Origin: Pseudolysinimonas kribbensis
Lineage (GTDB): Bacteria > Actinomycetota > Actinomycetes > Actinomycetales > Microbacteriaceae
Length of the DNA: 64,000 nt
Direction: 5' to 3'
NCBI RefSeq assembly: GCF_030161895.1
Contig: NZ_BSVB01000001.1
Span: forward strand, 2,356,001 to 2,420,000
Shown here: positions 18,722 to 27,466 of the stretch, piece by piece
Layout of the letters: each line of letters starts with the position of its first letter
How positions within the stretch are numbered: position 1 is the stretch's first letter
Position numbers and translations under genes: made by a program
Notes under the pieces: model-generated
The model's database searches: none
What the model was told of the DNA's origin: nothing
Seen by the model: only the letters and a program-made list of their open reading frames with translations

Positions 18722-19393
18722 TCAGTTCTCGAAGACTTCGGGATGCCGCGCCAGCTCCAGGCGGGTGCGGCGGATGTGGCCGGCGAGAACGCGCTCGGCC
18801 TCGTCGAGGTCGTGTCGTCTGATGGCGGAGACGAGCAGCTGATGTTCATAATGCACGCTCCGGTCGCCCTCCAGCCGGATCATCCGGGTGAAGGCCCGCC
18901 GATAGTGGTGGGTGCGGTTCCACAGCCGCACCACCGTCTCGCCGAGCACCGCCGTGCCGGCGCCGCGATAGGAGGCGAGGTGGAATTCGCGGTCCAGCCG
19001 CAGGAACTCCTCGACGTCGCCGGAGCGCTCCATGGCGTCGGCGAGCGCCTGCAGCGAGCCGACGGCCGCGGCGTCCAGCTGCGGGATGCTGTAGCGCAGC
19101 AGCAGCGGCTCGAGCCGCTCCCGGATCTGGTACATCTCCTCGCACTCCGCGAGGCTCAGCCGTGAGACCCAAGCGCCGGTGTTGGCGACCAGCGTGACGA
19201 GCCCTTCGGCCTCGAGGATCCGCAGCGCCTCGCGCACCGGCAACCGGCTCGCACCGTGGCGGCCGGCCAGGTCGTCCTGCCGGATGCGGGATCCGGGCGC
19301 GTGCTCGCCGCGCAGGATCGCCTCCCGCACCTCACCCGCGATCCGGGCTCCCGCAGCGCCGTGCGTCGGGAGCTCCACCGTCATGTCCGACAT
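18722..19393 (-). CDS. GntR-family (FadR/FCD) transcriptional regulator
   Basis: A 223-residue regulator: N-terminal winged helix (IRQDDLAGRHGASRLPVREALRILEAEGL) and an all-helical FCD effector domain with metal-type His/Asp residues (LDREFHLA, HEYHxL-like VHYEHQLLVSAI, GHIRRTRLEL). FCD regulators usually sense organic acids. Two ATGs nine bases apart both lie close to GGAGGAG; the inner one (19384) has the better spacing. It probably controls the downstream aldehyde dehydrogenase and perhaps the divergent E1/E2 genes. Confidence 0.85.
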   Translation of the reverse strand: MSDMTVELPTHGAAGARIAGEVREAILRGEHAPGSRIRQDDLAGRHGASRLPVREALRILEAEGLVTLVANTGAWVSRLSLAECEEMYQIRERLEPLLLRYSIPQLDAAAVGSLQALADAMERSGDVEEFLRLDREFHLASYRGAGTAVLGETVVRLWNRTHHYRRAFTRMIRLEGDRSVHYEHQLLVSAIRRHDLDEAERVLAGHIRRTRLELARHPEVFEN

Positions 19394-19408
19394 TCTCCTC
19401 CGCGCCGT

Positions 19409-19939
19409 TCACTCGGCCGGATGCGCCGGATGCCAGAGCCGACGCGGGGCGTCGGCCTCGTACGCCTTGCCGCCGGGGTAGCTGACGAGCTCGAACTGCA
19501 TGCCCCAGGGGGCGCGGAAGTACAGCCAGCGCTGCCCCGCCGCCGGTCCGGCGCTCGCGACCGGCTCGCCCATGATCTCGACGTCGTGGGCGCGCAGGTG
19601 CGCGATGGCGGCATCCATGTCATCGACGTAGAGGGCGAGGTGGTGACCGCCGATGTCGCTGTTGCGGGGCTCCGCGGACTGTCCGTCGGCGGCGTCGTAG
19701 CGGAAGGTCTCGATGTTGGATCCGTTGCCGAGGCGGTAGAAGCGGATCTCGCGGATGACGGTGCGGGGGTGCACGCCGAGCTGCACCGCCATCCAGTCGC
19801 CCTCGTCGTCGCGCTTGGCGCCGAGGGTGTAGATGTGCTCGGCGCCGAGGACGTCGACGAGGAAACGCTCCGCCTCGTCGAGGTCGGGCACCGTCACCCC
19901 GATGTGGTCGATCCCGCGCATGCCGGGCAGTCCGTGCAT
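19409..19939 (-). CDS. VOC-superfamily (glyoxalase/dioxygenase-fold) protein
   Basis: A 176-residue protein with two beta-alpha-beta-beta-beta modules: DHIGVTVPDLDEAERFLVDVLG and later GGHHLALYVDDMDAAIAHLR, ending FRAPWGMQFELVSYPGG. His and Glu at the expected metal positions are visible. It could be a lyase, isomerase or ring-cleaving enzyme. ATG chosen because of GGAGGAGG upstream. First gene of the leftward group with gntR and aldehyde dehydrogenase. Confidence 0.75.
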   Translation of the reverse strand: MHGLPGMRGIDHIGVTVPDLDEAERFLVDVLGAEHIYTLGAKRDDEGDWMAVQLGVHPRTVIREIRFYRLGNGSNIETFRYDAADGQSAEPRNSDIGGHHLALYVDDMDAAIAHLRAHDVEIMGEPVASAGPAAGQRWLYFRAPWGMQFELVSYPGGKAYEADAPRRLWHPAHPAE

Positions 19940-20048
19940 CAGCGCCTCCTCCGTGTTGTATCCATCCTGGCGCACATTATGCCGTTTTGCTCCATAGATT
20001 CGCGATGGAACGCTTGAATTGAATCCAATCCTGCTCTACCGTGCTTGC
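19940..20048. promoter_or_regulatory. Divergent promoter region between VOC and E1 genes
   Basis: 109 bases, noticeably richer in A/T than the flanks. TCCAT and ATGGA form an inverted repeat around 9 bases near 19992-20010. No clear sigma-70 hexamers were identified. A regulator bound here could control both directions. Confidence 0.35.
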
Positions 20049-22241
20049 ATGCCCCGACGACGACGCCTGGAAACCGGTACCCCGTGGGTGGAGCTCAGCA
20101 CCACCGCCCAGGACTGGAAGGACGCGGACCCCGCGCTCCTGTCCGGCATGCTCGCGGAGCTGCACCTCATCCGGGCCTTCGAGGAGACCGTGCTCGAACT
20201 GGCCGGAGAGGGCCTCGTGCACGGCCCCGCCCACTCGAGCATCGGCCAGGAGGGCGGTGCGGTCGGGTCGATCATCGGCCTGCGCACCCCCGACGGCGTG
20301 ACCGGATCGCACCGCGGCCACCACCAGTTCCTCGCGAAGGCGCTCACCCACGTCACGGGCGGCGCGTTCGAGCTGGACCGCCTCGTGACCGACGACGTGC
20401 AGGCGCTGCTGCAGCGCACGCTCGCCGAGATCCTCGGACTCGCCCAGGGGTTCTCCGGCGGCCGAGGCGGCTCGATGCACCTGCAATGGCTCGAGGCCGG
20501 CGCCCTCGGCACGAATGCGATCGTCGGGGGCGGGGTGCCCTTCGCCGCGGGCAACGCCTGGGCGCAGAAGCACTCGGGCACGGGCGACCTGACCGTCGCC
20601 TACTACGGCGACGGATCGAGCCAGATCGGCTCCGTGCTCGAGTCGATGAACCTCGCAGCCGCCTGGCGCCTGCCGCTCGCGTTCTTCGTCGAGAACAACC
20701 TCTACGCGGTGTCGACCCTCATCGACGACGTCGTCGCCGACACCCGGCTGTCGGTGCGCGGACAGGGATTCGGCATCCCGGGCTGGAAGGTCGACGGCAT
20801 GGACCCGCTCGCGGTGCACCTCGCCGCCCTCGAGGCGGCGGAACGACTGCGCGCGGGAGAGGGCGCGGCGATCATCGAGGCCGACGTCTACCGCTTCTTC
20901 CACCAGAACGGCCCGTACCCCGGCAGCGCGTTCGGCTACCGCACGAAGGACGAGGAGGCCGCGTGGCGCGAGCGCGACCCGCTGCTGCGCGTCGCCGCCG
21001 AGATGACCAGGCTCGGCCAGCTCGAGAAGGGCGCCGAGGCCGGAGTGCGGGAGCAGGCGCAGGCGGCGATGAGCGCGGCCGTGGCCGCTCTCATCGAGGA
21101 CGACCCCGACAACGCGGGCACTCGCCGCATCCGGCCCGAGCTCTGGCCCGATCCCGGCTTCGTCGACGTCGGGATCCGCAGCGACGGGACGGAGCTCGCA
21201 TCCCTCACCGCCGCAGAGCCCGCGGAGCACGCCGGCGCCTGGCGCGACCTCAAGTACGTCGAGGCGGTGGCCGGCGTGATGGATCGCCGCATGGAGACCG
21301 ACGAGCGCATCGTGGTGCTCGGCGAGGACGTGCATCGGCTGGCCGGCGGCACCAACGGCGCGACCAAGGGCCTCGCCAAGAAATACGGCCCCGATCGCGT
21401 CATCGGCACCCCGATCAGTGAGAACGGCTTCGTGGGCCTCGCCGGCGGCATGGCGCTCGACGGCCGCTTCCGCCCCGTCGTCGAGTTCATGTACCCCGAC
21501 TTCATGTGGGTCGCCGCCGACCAGGTGTTCAACCAGATCGGCAAGGCCCGGCACATGTTCGGCGGCGACAACCGGATGCCGCTCGTGCTGCGCACGAAGG
21601 TCGCGATGGGCTCCGGCTACGGCTCGCAGCACCTCATGGACCCCGCCGGGATCTTCGCGACGAGCCCCGGCTGGCGCATCGTCGCCGCCTCCAACGCGGC
21701 CGACTACGTGGGCCTCATGAACGCCGCGCTCGCGCTGGAGGACCCGGTGCTGGTCATCGAGCACGTCGACCTCTACGGGCGCGACGACCGCGTGCCCGAG
21801 GGCGAGCTCGACTACGTCATCCCGCCCGGCAGCGCCGCGATCCGCCGCGAGGGCTCGGACGTGACCGTCATCAGCTACCTCTCGATGGTGCACCACTGCC
21901 TCGAGGCGATCGAGGAGACCGGCATCGATGCGGAGCTCGTCGACCTGCGCTGGCTCGACCGCGCGTCGCTCGACTGGGACACGATCGGCGAGAGCATCCG
22001 CAAGACGGGAGCAGTGCTCATCGTCGAGCAGGGCGCGCGGGGCACCTCGTACGGCGGCTGGCTCGCCGACGAGCTGCAGCGCCGCTTCTTCGACTGGCTC
22101 GACCAGCCCATCCAGCGCGTCACCGGCGGCGAGGCGAGCCCCAGCATCTCGAAGGTGCTCGAGCGCGCCGCCATCGCCCGCACCGAAGAGGTCGTCGCCG
22201 GCCTCGAGCGGGTGCGGGCGGGCTTCGGCGGAGGCCGCTGA
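20049..22241 (+). CDS. Fused alpha-beta E1 of a 2-oxoacid / acetoin-type dehydrogenase
   Basis: A 730-residue thiamine-diphosphate enzyme in which alpha and beta subunits are joined. The alpha half has HGPAHSSIGQEG near 58-69, GSHRGHHQF near 86-94 and the TPP motif GDGS (187-190) to ENN (215-217). The beta half starts near residue 400 with YVEAVAGVMDRRMETDERIVVLGEDV and has TPISENGFVGLAGGMAL. It would decarboxylate a 2-oxoacid or cleave acetoin and load the acyl group on E2. No E3 gene is adjacent. The E2 start overlaps its stop by one base. The ATG lacks a good ribosome site; a TTG 30 bases upstream is an alternative. Confidence 0.85.
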   Translation: MPRRRRLETGTPWVELSTTAQDWKDADPALLSGMLAELHLIRAFEETVLELAGEGLVHGPAHSSIGQEGGAVGSIIGLRTPDGVTGSHRGHHQFLAKALTHVTGGAFELDRLVTDDVQALLQRTLAEILGLAQGFSGGRGGSMHLQWLEAGALGTNAIVGGGVPFAAGNAWAQKHSGTGDLTVAYYGDGSSQIGSVLESMNLAAAWRLPLAFFVENNLYAVSTLIDDVVADTRLSVRGQGFGIPGWKVDGMDPLAVHLAALEAAERLRAGEGAAIIEADVYRFFHQNGPYPGSAFGYRTKDEEAAWRERDPLLRVAAEMTRLGQLEKGAEAGVREQAQAAMSAAVAALIEDDPDNAGTRRIRPELWPDPGFVDVGIRSDGTELASLTAAEPAEHAGAWRDLKYVEAVAGVMDRRMETDERIVVLGEDVHRLAGGTNGATKGLAKKYGPDRVIGTPISENGFVGLAGGMALDGRFRPVVEFMYPDFMWVAADQVFNQIGKARHMFGGDNRMPLVLRTKVAMGSGYGSQHLMDPAGIFATSPGWRIVAASNAADYVGLMNAALALEDPVLVIEHVDLYGRDDRVPEGELDYVIPPGSAAIRREGSDVTVISYLSMVHHCLEAIEETGIDAELVDLRWLDRASLDWDTIGESIRKTGAVLIVEQGARGTSYGGWLADELQRRFFDWLDQPIQRVTGGEASPSISKVLERAAIARTEEVVAGLERVRAGFGGGR

Positions 22242-23530
22242 TGGCCACCGTCGTGCGGATGCCGTCGGTGCTGGCCAACGTGACCGAGGGCGCGATCCAG
22301 AGCTGGCTGGCCACCGAGGGGCAGACCGTCGCGGTCGGCGACCCGCTGGCCGAGATCGAGACCGAGAAGGCCGTCGTCGAGTACGCGGCCGAGGTCGAGG
22401 GCACCGTCGGCCGGCTTCTCGTGGAGCCGGGCGACAATCTCGCCGTCGGCACGCCCATCGCGGTGATCCTGGCCGAGGGCGAGGGGCAGGACCAGGTCGG
22501 ACCCGCGCTCGCCGCCGCCGGCGTCACCGTCGGCACGGACGCCGGCCCGGCCCCCGTGCCGCCCGCCGCCGTGCCTGAACAGACCTCCTCGCCGGAGCCC
22601 CGGGTGGCGGTGGCTCCGGCGGGGAACCCCGCTCCAGCGGCGCCGACACCGACGCCGTCGCCGTCGCGCGGGCAGCGCACATTCGCGAGCCCGCTCGCGC
22701 GGCGGCTCGCGCGGGAGCGCGGCATCGACATCGCGGGCATCGACGGGACCGGCCCCGACGGCCGCATCACACGACGCGACATCGAGCGCGTGCCGGCGTC
22801 GAGCGCACCGCAGCCGACCGCGCCCGCCGCGGCGTCCGGTGACGCCGCCTCCTTCACCGACGAGAAGCTGACCGGGATGCGTCGGGCCATCGCGCGCCGG
22901 CTCACCGAGAGCAAGACGACCGTGCCGCACTTCTACGTCACGGCGCACGTGCGTGTCGACCGGCTGCTCGAGCTGCGCCGCGAGATCAACGAGACCGCGC
23001 CGCGCAAGGTGTCGGTCAACGACCTGGTGCTGAAGGCCGTCTCGGGCGCTCTGCAGCGGGTGCCCGCGGCCAACGCGATCTGGAACGGTGACAGCATCCG
23101 CCGGTTCACCGGCGTCGACATCGCCGTCGCCGTGGCGATCGAGGGCGGGCTCGTGACCCCCGTGGTGCGCGCCGTGCAGGACCTCACCATCGGCCGGTTG
23201 AGCGCGGTCGTCGCCGACCTCGCCGAACGCGCTCGTGCCGGGCGGCTGCAGCAGCATGAGCTCGAGGGCGGCAGCTTCTCGGTCTCGAACCTCGGCATGT
23301 ACGGCGTCGACGAGTTCTCCGCGATCCTGAACCCGCCCCAGTCGGGCATCCTCGCGGTGAGTGCCGCGAAGCCCCGGCCGGTCGTCGGCGACGACGGCGC
23401 CCTGGCCGTGGCCACCGTCATGACCGTCACCCTGTCGGCGGATCATCGCGTCATCGACGGAGCGGTCGCCGCCGAGTGGATGGCCGCCCTCGTCGAGCTG
23501 CTCGAGCATCCGGTGGGCCTGCTGGTCTGA
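22241..23530 (+). CDS. Dihydrolipoamide acyltransferase E2
   Basis: A 429-residue E2. One N-terminal lipoyl domain with the modified Lys near residue 43 (EIETEKAVVEY), a Pro/Ala/Thr linker, an E3-binding domain (ASPLARRLARERGIDI, GPDGRITRRDIE) and a C-terminal acyltransferase domain with DHRVIDGA holding the catalytic His. It accepts the acyl unit from E1 and passes it to CoA. Directly coupled to E1 through TGATG. E3 must come from elsewhere in the genome. Confidence 0.9.
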   Translation: MATVVRMPSVLANVTEGAIQSWLATEGQTVAVGDPLAEIETEKAVVEYAAEVEGTVGRLLVEPGDNLAVGTPIAVILAEGEGQDQVGPALAAAGVTVGTDAGPAPVPPAAVPEQTSSPEPRVAVAPAGNPAPAAPTPTPSPSRGQRTFASPLARRLARERGIDIAGIDGTGPDGRITRRDIERVPASSAPQPTAPAAASGDAASFTDEKLTGMRRAIARRLTESKTTVPHFYVTAHVRVDRLLELRREINETAPRKVSVNDLVLKAVSGALQRVPAANAIWNGDSIRRFTGVDIAVAVAIEGGLVTPVVRAVQDLTIGRLSAVVADLAERARAGRLQQHELEGGSFSVSNLGMYGVDEFSAILNPPQSGILAVSAAKPRPVVGDDGALAVATVMTVTLSADHRVIDGAVAAEWMAALVELLEHPVGLLV

Positions 23531-23549
23531 CGGCGCGGAGGATGCGCCG
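23531..23549. terminator. Hairpin after E2 gene
   Basis: CGGCGC and GCGCCG form a 6-bp stem around GGAGGAT directly after the E2 stop. No T-run; possibly a weak terminator before the tetR-family gene. Confidence 0.35.
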
Positions 23550-23594
23550 ATCGTCTCCGCTGGGAGATAATCCATCCCGAGCGGGTGGAGGAGC

Positions 23595-24236
23595 GTGCCG
23601 AAGAGAGTCGATCACGAGCAACGCCGACGCGAGATCATCGAGGCGGCGTGGCGCCTCGTCGCACGCGGCGGCTTCGCCGCTGCGACGATGCGCGAGATCG
23701 CGGCGGAGGCGGGATTCGCCAACGGCGGGCTCAAGTACTACTTCGACAGCAAGGACGACCTGCTGATCGCGGCGTTCCAGCACACCTTCTATCGTGTGAA
23801 CGAGCGCGCCGCCCTCTCGATCGGCGACCGGACGGGGCTCGAGGCCATCCGGCTGCTGTGCCTCGAGATGCTGCCGCTCGACGACGAGCGCTCCGTCGAG
23901 GCCCGGGTCGCCGTCGCCTTCTGGGATCGCGCGGCGTCGAGCAAGGCGATGCGCAAGATCCATGCCGACTCGTTCGCGATCTGGCGCACCTGGATGGAGA
24001 ACGAGTTGCAGACCGCCCGACGTAACGGGCGACTGAACACGGCCGTCTCCGATCGTCAAATCGTCGACGAGTTCCTGGCCGTTACGGCGGGGCTTCGGAT
24101 CATGCCGATCCTGGAGGCCGGCGCCGCCGAGCCCCTGGACCAGGTCGAGCTCATCGACGCCCTCGTCGCGCGTCTCGAGGCCGGGGATCCCGCGCACGTC
24201 CAGCCGCGGACCGCCGCGGCCACCCCCACGGCGTAG
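23595..24236 (+). CDS. TetR-family transcriptional regulator
   Basis: A 213-residue repressor. The N-terminal helix-turn-helix reads AAATMREIAAEAGFANGGLKYYFDSKDDLLIAAF; the C-terminal helical domain resembles the BetI-type group. GTG start with GGTGGAGGAG 1-2 bases further up than ideal. It precedes, in the same direction, the second Liv importer operon and a palindrome at its promoter, so it is the likely regulator of that operon. Confidence 0.85.
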   Translation: MPKRVDHEQRRREIIEAAWRLVARGGFAAATMREIAAEAGFANGGLKYYFDSKDDLLIAAFQHTFYRVNERAALSIGDRTGLEAIRLLCLEMLPLDDERSVEARVAVAFWDRAASSKAMRKIHADSFAIWRTWMENELQTARRNGRLNTAVSDRQIVDEFLAVTAGLRIMPILEAGAAEPLDQVELIDALVARLEAGDPAHVQPRTAAATPTA

Positions 24237-24258
24237 ACGACCCCATGTGCAGCATCGC

Positions 24259-24293
24259 TTGACACCTGTCGCTTCTTTTGTCTACAAATGTAG
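24259..24293 (+). promoter_or_regulatory. Promoter with TetR-type palindrome ahead of Liv importer 2
   Basis: TTGACA (24259-24264) is a consensus -35 box. TCTACA (24281-24286), 16 bases on, fits a -10. Overlapping the -10 is the palindrome CTACAAATGTAG (24282-24293), perfect 5-base arms around AA. Binding there would block RNA polymerase. Confidence 0.55.
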
Positions 24294-24351
24294 GAATTGA
24301 TCGCTGCCGATCATCTCGACGACGAGAGCACCCTGAAGGGAGGGAGTGGAG

Positions 24352-25221
24352 ATGGACCCCGTCTTCCTCACTCAGCAGGTGCTGAACGGGCTGAGCTTCG
24401 GGGCCCTGCTGTTCCTCGTGGCCAGCGGTTTCACGCTCGTGTTCGGCCTCATGCGCATCTCCAACCTCGCGCACGGCGGCATCTACCTCGTCGGGGCCTA
24501 CGTCGCGGTGAGCGCCGTCGCCGCGACCGGCAACTTCTGGCTGGGTGTCCTCTCCGGGGCCGTCGCCGGCGCCGGCGTCGGGCTCGTCGTCGAGCGCGGC
24601 CTGCTCCGGCGGGTGCGCAACCAGGAGATGCCCGAGGTGCTGGTCACGGTCGGCATCTCCTTCATCATCGCCGACCTCGTGCTCGCCTTCTTCGGCGGCG
24701 ACCCCAAGTCGTTGCCCTCGGGCGGCACGGGTGCGCCGAGCGGCGTCCTGACGATCGGCGAATTCGGCTACCCGTACTACCGGCTGTTCATCATCGGGGT
24801 GACCGTGCTGATCGGTCTGGCGCTGTTCCTGCTGCAGAAGCGCACCCGGATCGGCGCGATCGTCCGCGCGGGGGTCGACAACCGCGAGATGGCCGCGGCC
24901 ATCGGCATCAACATCGACGCGGTGTTCACCGGGGTGTTCGTCTTCGGCGCCCTGCTCGCCGGGGTCGCGGGAGCCATCGGTTCCGGCCTGCTCAGCCTGA
25001 CGCCGTCGTCGGGCACCGAGATCCTGCTGTTCGCGATGGTGGTCGTCATCGTCGGCGGTCTCGGCAACATCGCCGGCGCGGCCATCGGCTCCGTGCTCAT
25101 CGGGATCATCGACGCGTTCGCGAAGGCGTGGGTGCCGGAGTTCTCCTACTTCACGATCTTCGCGCCGATGGCGCTCGTGCTCGTGTTCCGCCCTTACGGA
25201 CTGCTCGGGAGGCGATCGTGA
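24352..25221 (+). CDS. livH: Branched-chain-type ABC permease LivH (importer 2)
   Basis: A 289-residue permease with the LivH hallmarks GFTLVFGLMRISNLAHGG, LVVERGLLRRVRNQEMPEVL and VVVIVGGLGNIAGAAIGSVL. ATG has AGGGAGGG about 8 bases upstream; a GTG six bases earlier is too close to it. Intact, no frame problem. First gene of the operon and paralogous to the gene at 12403, with which it shares most motifs. Confidence 0.9.
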   Translation: MDPVFLTQQVLNGLSFGALLFLVASGFTLVFGLMRISNLAHGGIYLVGAYVAVSAVAATGNFWLGVLSGAVAGAGVGLVVERGLLRRVRNQEMPEVLVTVGISFIIADLVLAFFGGDPKSLPSGGTGAPSGVLTIGEFGYPYYRLFIIGVTVLIGLALFLLQKRTRIGAIVRAGVDNREMAAAIGINIDAVFTGVFVFGALLAGVAGAIGSGLLSLTPSSGTEILLFAMVVVIVGGLGNIAGAAIGSVLIGIIDAFAKAWVPEFSYFTIFAPMALVLVFRPYGLLGRRS

Positions 25222-26187
25222 ACCGCGGCCGACTGATCCGCGGGATCGCTTTGGCGGCGATCGCCGTCGTCGCCATCGCGCTGCCCTACGTCGTGACGAG
25301 CTACTACGTCATCCTCGCCTCGCTCGTGCTCGCCACCGCCCTGCTGGCCTCGAGCGTCAACATGCTCGCGGGCGACGCGGGGCTGTTCTCACTGGGGCAC
25401 GCGGGCATCGCCGCCGCCGCAGGCTACGGCGTGGCGTGGGCATCGCGCGAGGGCTACGACATCGGCATCCAACTGGCCATCGCCGGCGGGCTCACGGTGC
25501 TCGCGAGCGTGCTCTACGGGCTCATCTCGATGCGAACCAACGGCGTCTTCTTCCTCATGGTCACGCTCGCCGCGGGCATGGTCTGCTACGGCATGGCCTA
25601 CCGCTGGTCGTCGGTGACCGGGGAGACAACGGCCTCACCGGCGTCCGGCGCCCACCGGTCTTCGCGGAGTACTGGCAGTACTACTTCTTCATCCTGGCGG
25701 TCTTCGTCCTCGTCACGATCGCGCTGATCCGGGTCTCGCGCTCGCCCTTCGGGCTCACCGTCCGCGGCATCCGGGACAACGACGCCCGCATGCGCAGCCT
25801 CGGCTACGGCATCTCGGCATACAAGTTCGCCGCGGTGGTGCTCTCGGGCGTCGTCGCCGGGATCGCCGGCATCCTCCTGGTCTGGCAGACGGAGTTCATC
25901 AGTCCCGCGTCGGCGGGATTCCAGGCGTCGGCTCTCGCCCTCGTGATGGTGGTGCTCGGCGGCACCGGGACCGTCCTCGGGCCGCTCGTCGGTGCGGCGG
26001 TGGTCGTGCTCACGCAGCAGGTCGTCAGCACCTACTTCGAGCGATGGCCCACGGTCCTCGGCGCGGTCTTCGTCCTCGTCGTCATCGTGGCTCGCCGGGG
26101 GATCCTGGGAGGCTGGGCCTCCTCCTCATCCGTCGTCGGCGACGCCCGCCGACGTCGAGCAACACGCCCGAAATCACAGGAGGTTAG
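25218..26187 (+). CDS. livM: Branched-chain-type ABC permease LivM (importer 2; frame broken near 25622 and 26098)
   Basis: Permease of about 323 residues: FSLGHAGIAAAAGYG, YRWSSVTGGDNGLTG, RSPFGLTVRGIRDNDARMRSLGY. The GTG start overlaps the livH stop (GTGA). One G is missing near 25622 and another in the five-G run near 26098. With both restored the protein ends in an Arg cluster (LIRRRRRPP) and a short tail, as LivM of importer 1 does, and stops three bases before the binding-protein ATG. Confidence 0.85.
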
Positions 26188-26189
26188 CC

Positions 26190-27466
26190 ATGCATTCCTC
26201 TCGCTCACCACGGCGCAGAGCAGTCGTCGTTTCGGCGCTCGCCACCGTCGCGGCTGTGGCCCTCGCGGCCTGCGCGCCCTCGTCGTCGCTCGGCGGCGGC
26301 ACCAGCACCGGCGGCTCGTCCGCCGACACCTTCAAGGTCGGCGTCCTGGCCCCCATGACCGGGTTCGTGTCGGCCATCGGCAAGGACCTCCAGCAGGGCT
26401 GGGATCTCTACTGGAAGCAGAAGGGCACGAAAATCGGTCACTTCACGATCGACACGGTGCTCGAGGACGACGCGAGCAGCGCCGACACCGCGCTCACCAA
26501 GGCGGCGCGTCTGGTGAAGGAGGAGAAAGTCGACGTCGTGGTCGGCCCGGTCCTCGCCAACCAGGCGCTCGCCGTCGGCGACTACCTCGATCGGCAGGGC
26601 GTTGCGAACCTCGCGCAGTCCTCCGCCGACGATGTGACCCAGCGCAAGGAGAGTCCCCTCGTGCTGCGCACCGGCGCGATGGCGGGAAGCCAGACCACAT
26701 TCCCCGGCGGCAAGTGGGCCTACGACAAGGGATTCCGCACCGCTGCCACGCTCTGCGTCGACTACGCGTTCGGCTGGGAGTCGTGCGGTGGGTTCGTGAG
26801 CGCCTTCACGAGCGCCGGCGGCAAGGTGACGCAGCAACTCTGGTATCCCGGGGATGCGACCGACCTGAGCACCTACGTCACGCAGCTGGCGAGCCAGAAG
26901 GTCGACATGGTGTTCGTGGGCACGGCGGGGGGCACGGACAGCTCCAACTTCCTGCGCTCCGCATCGGACTTCGGCCTGCTGAAGACCCCGATCCTCACCA
27001 ACTGCTGCACCCTCGACCAGGCGATCCTGCAGGACGTCGGCGATATCGCCCTGGGCATCCGGTCGGTCTCCTATTACGCCGAGGGGGCGACCGTCAGGCG
27101 TCCTTCGTGAAGGCCTTCGAGAAGGAGTACGGGGTCATCCCGTCCGTCTACGCGATGGGGGCCTACGCGACCGCGCAGCTGCTGGCGGCGGCCCTCGCCG
27201 ACGCGGATGCCAAGCCGACCGGCAAGAAGCTGGTCTCCGCCATCAAGGGCGCCGATCTGTCGGACACCGTCTGGGGCAAGGTCAGCTTCGACGACCACAA
27301 CAACATCGTCGGCCCGGTCATGGTGCGCGAAGTCGCGAAGCGCAGCGACGGCAAGCTGTGGAACACCGTGGTCAAGCAGTACGAGGACGTCAGCCAGTTC
27401 TGGGACTACGACCCGAAGGAGTTCCTGGCCAGCCCGCCGTTCTCGACCACGCGAACCGGCAAGTGA
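26190..27466 (+). CDS. Liv-type substrate-binding lipoprotein 2 (frame broken near 27090)
   Basis: About 425 residues, exported lipoprotein: lipobox LAAC near residue 26, Gly/Ser/Thr linker, then FKVGVLAPMTGFVSAIG. It shares with receptor 1 the segments LCVDYAFGWESC, TNCCTLD, VGTAGG and the C-terminal VGPVMVREVAKRSDGKLWN, so the two receptors probably bind related ligands. AGGAGG lies 7 bases before the ATG. One G is missing near 27090 (YAEGGDRQASFVKAF). Confidence 0.88.
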
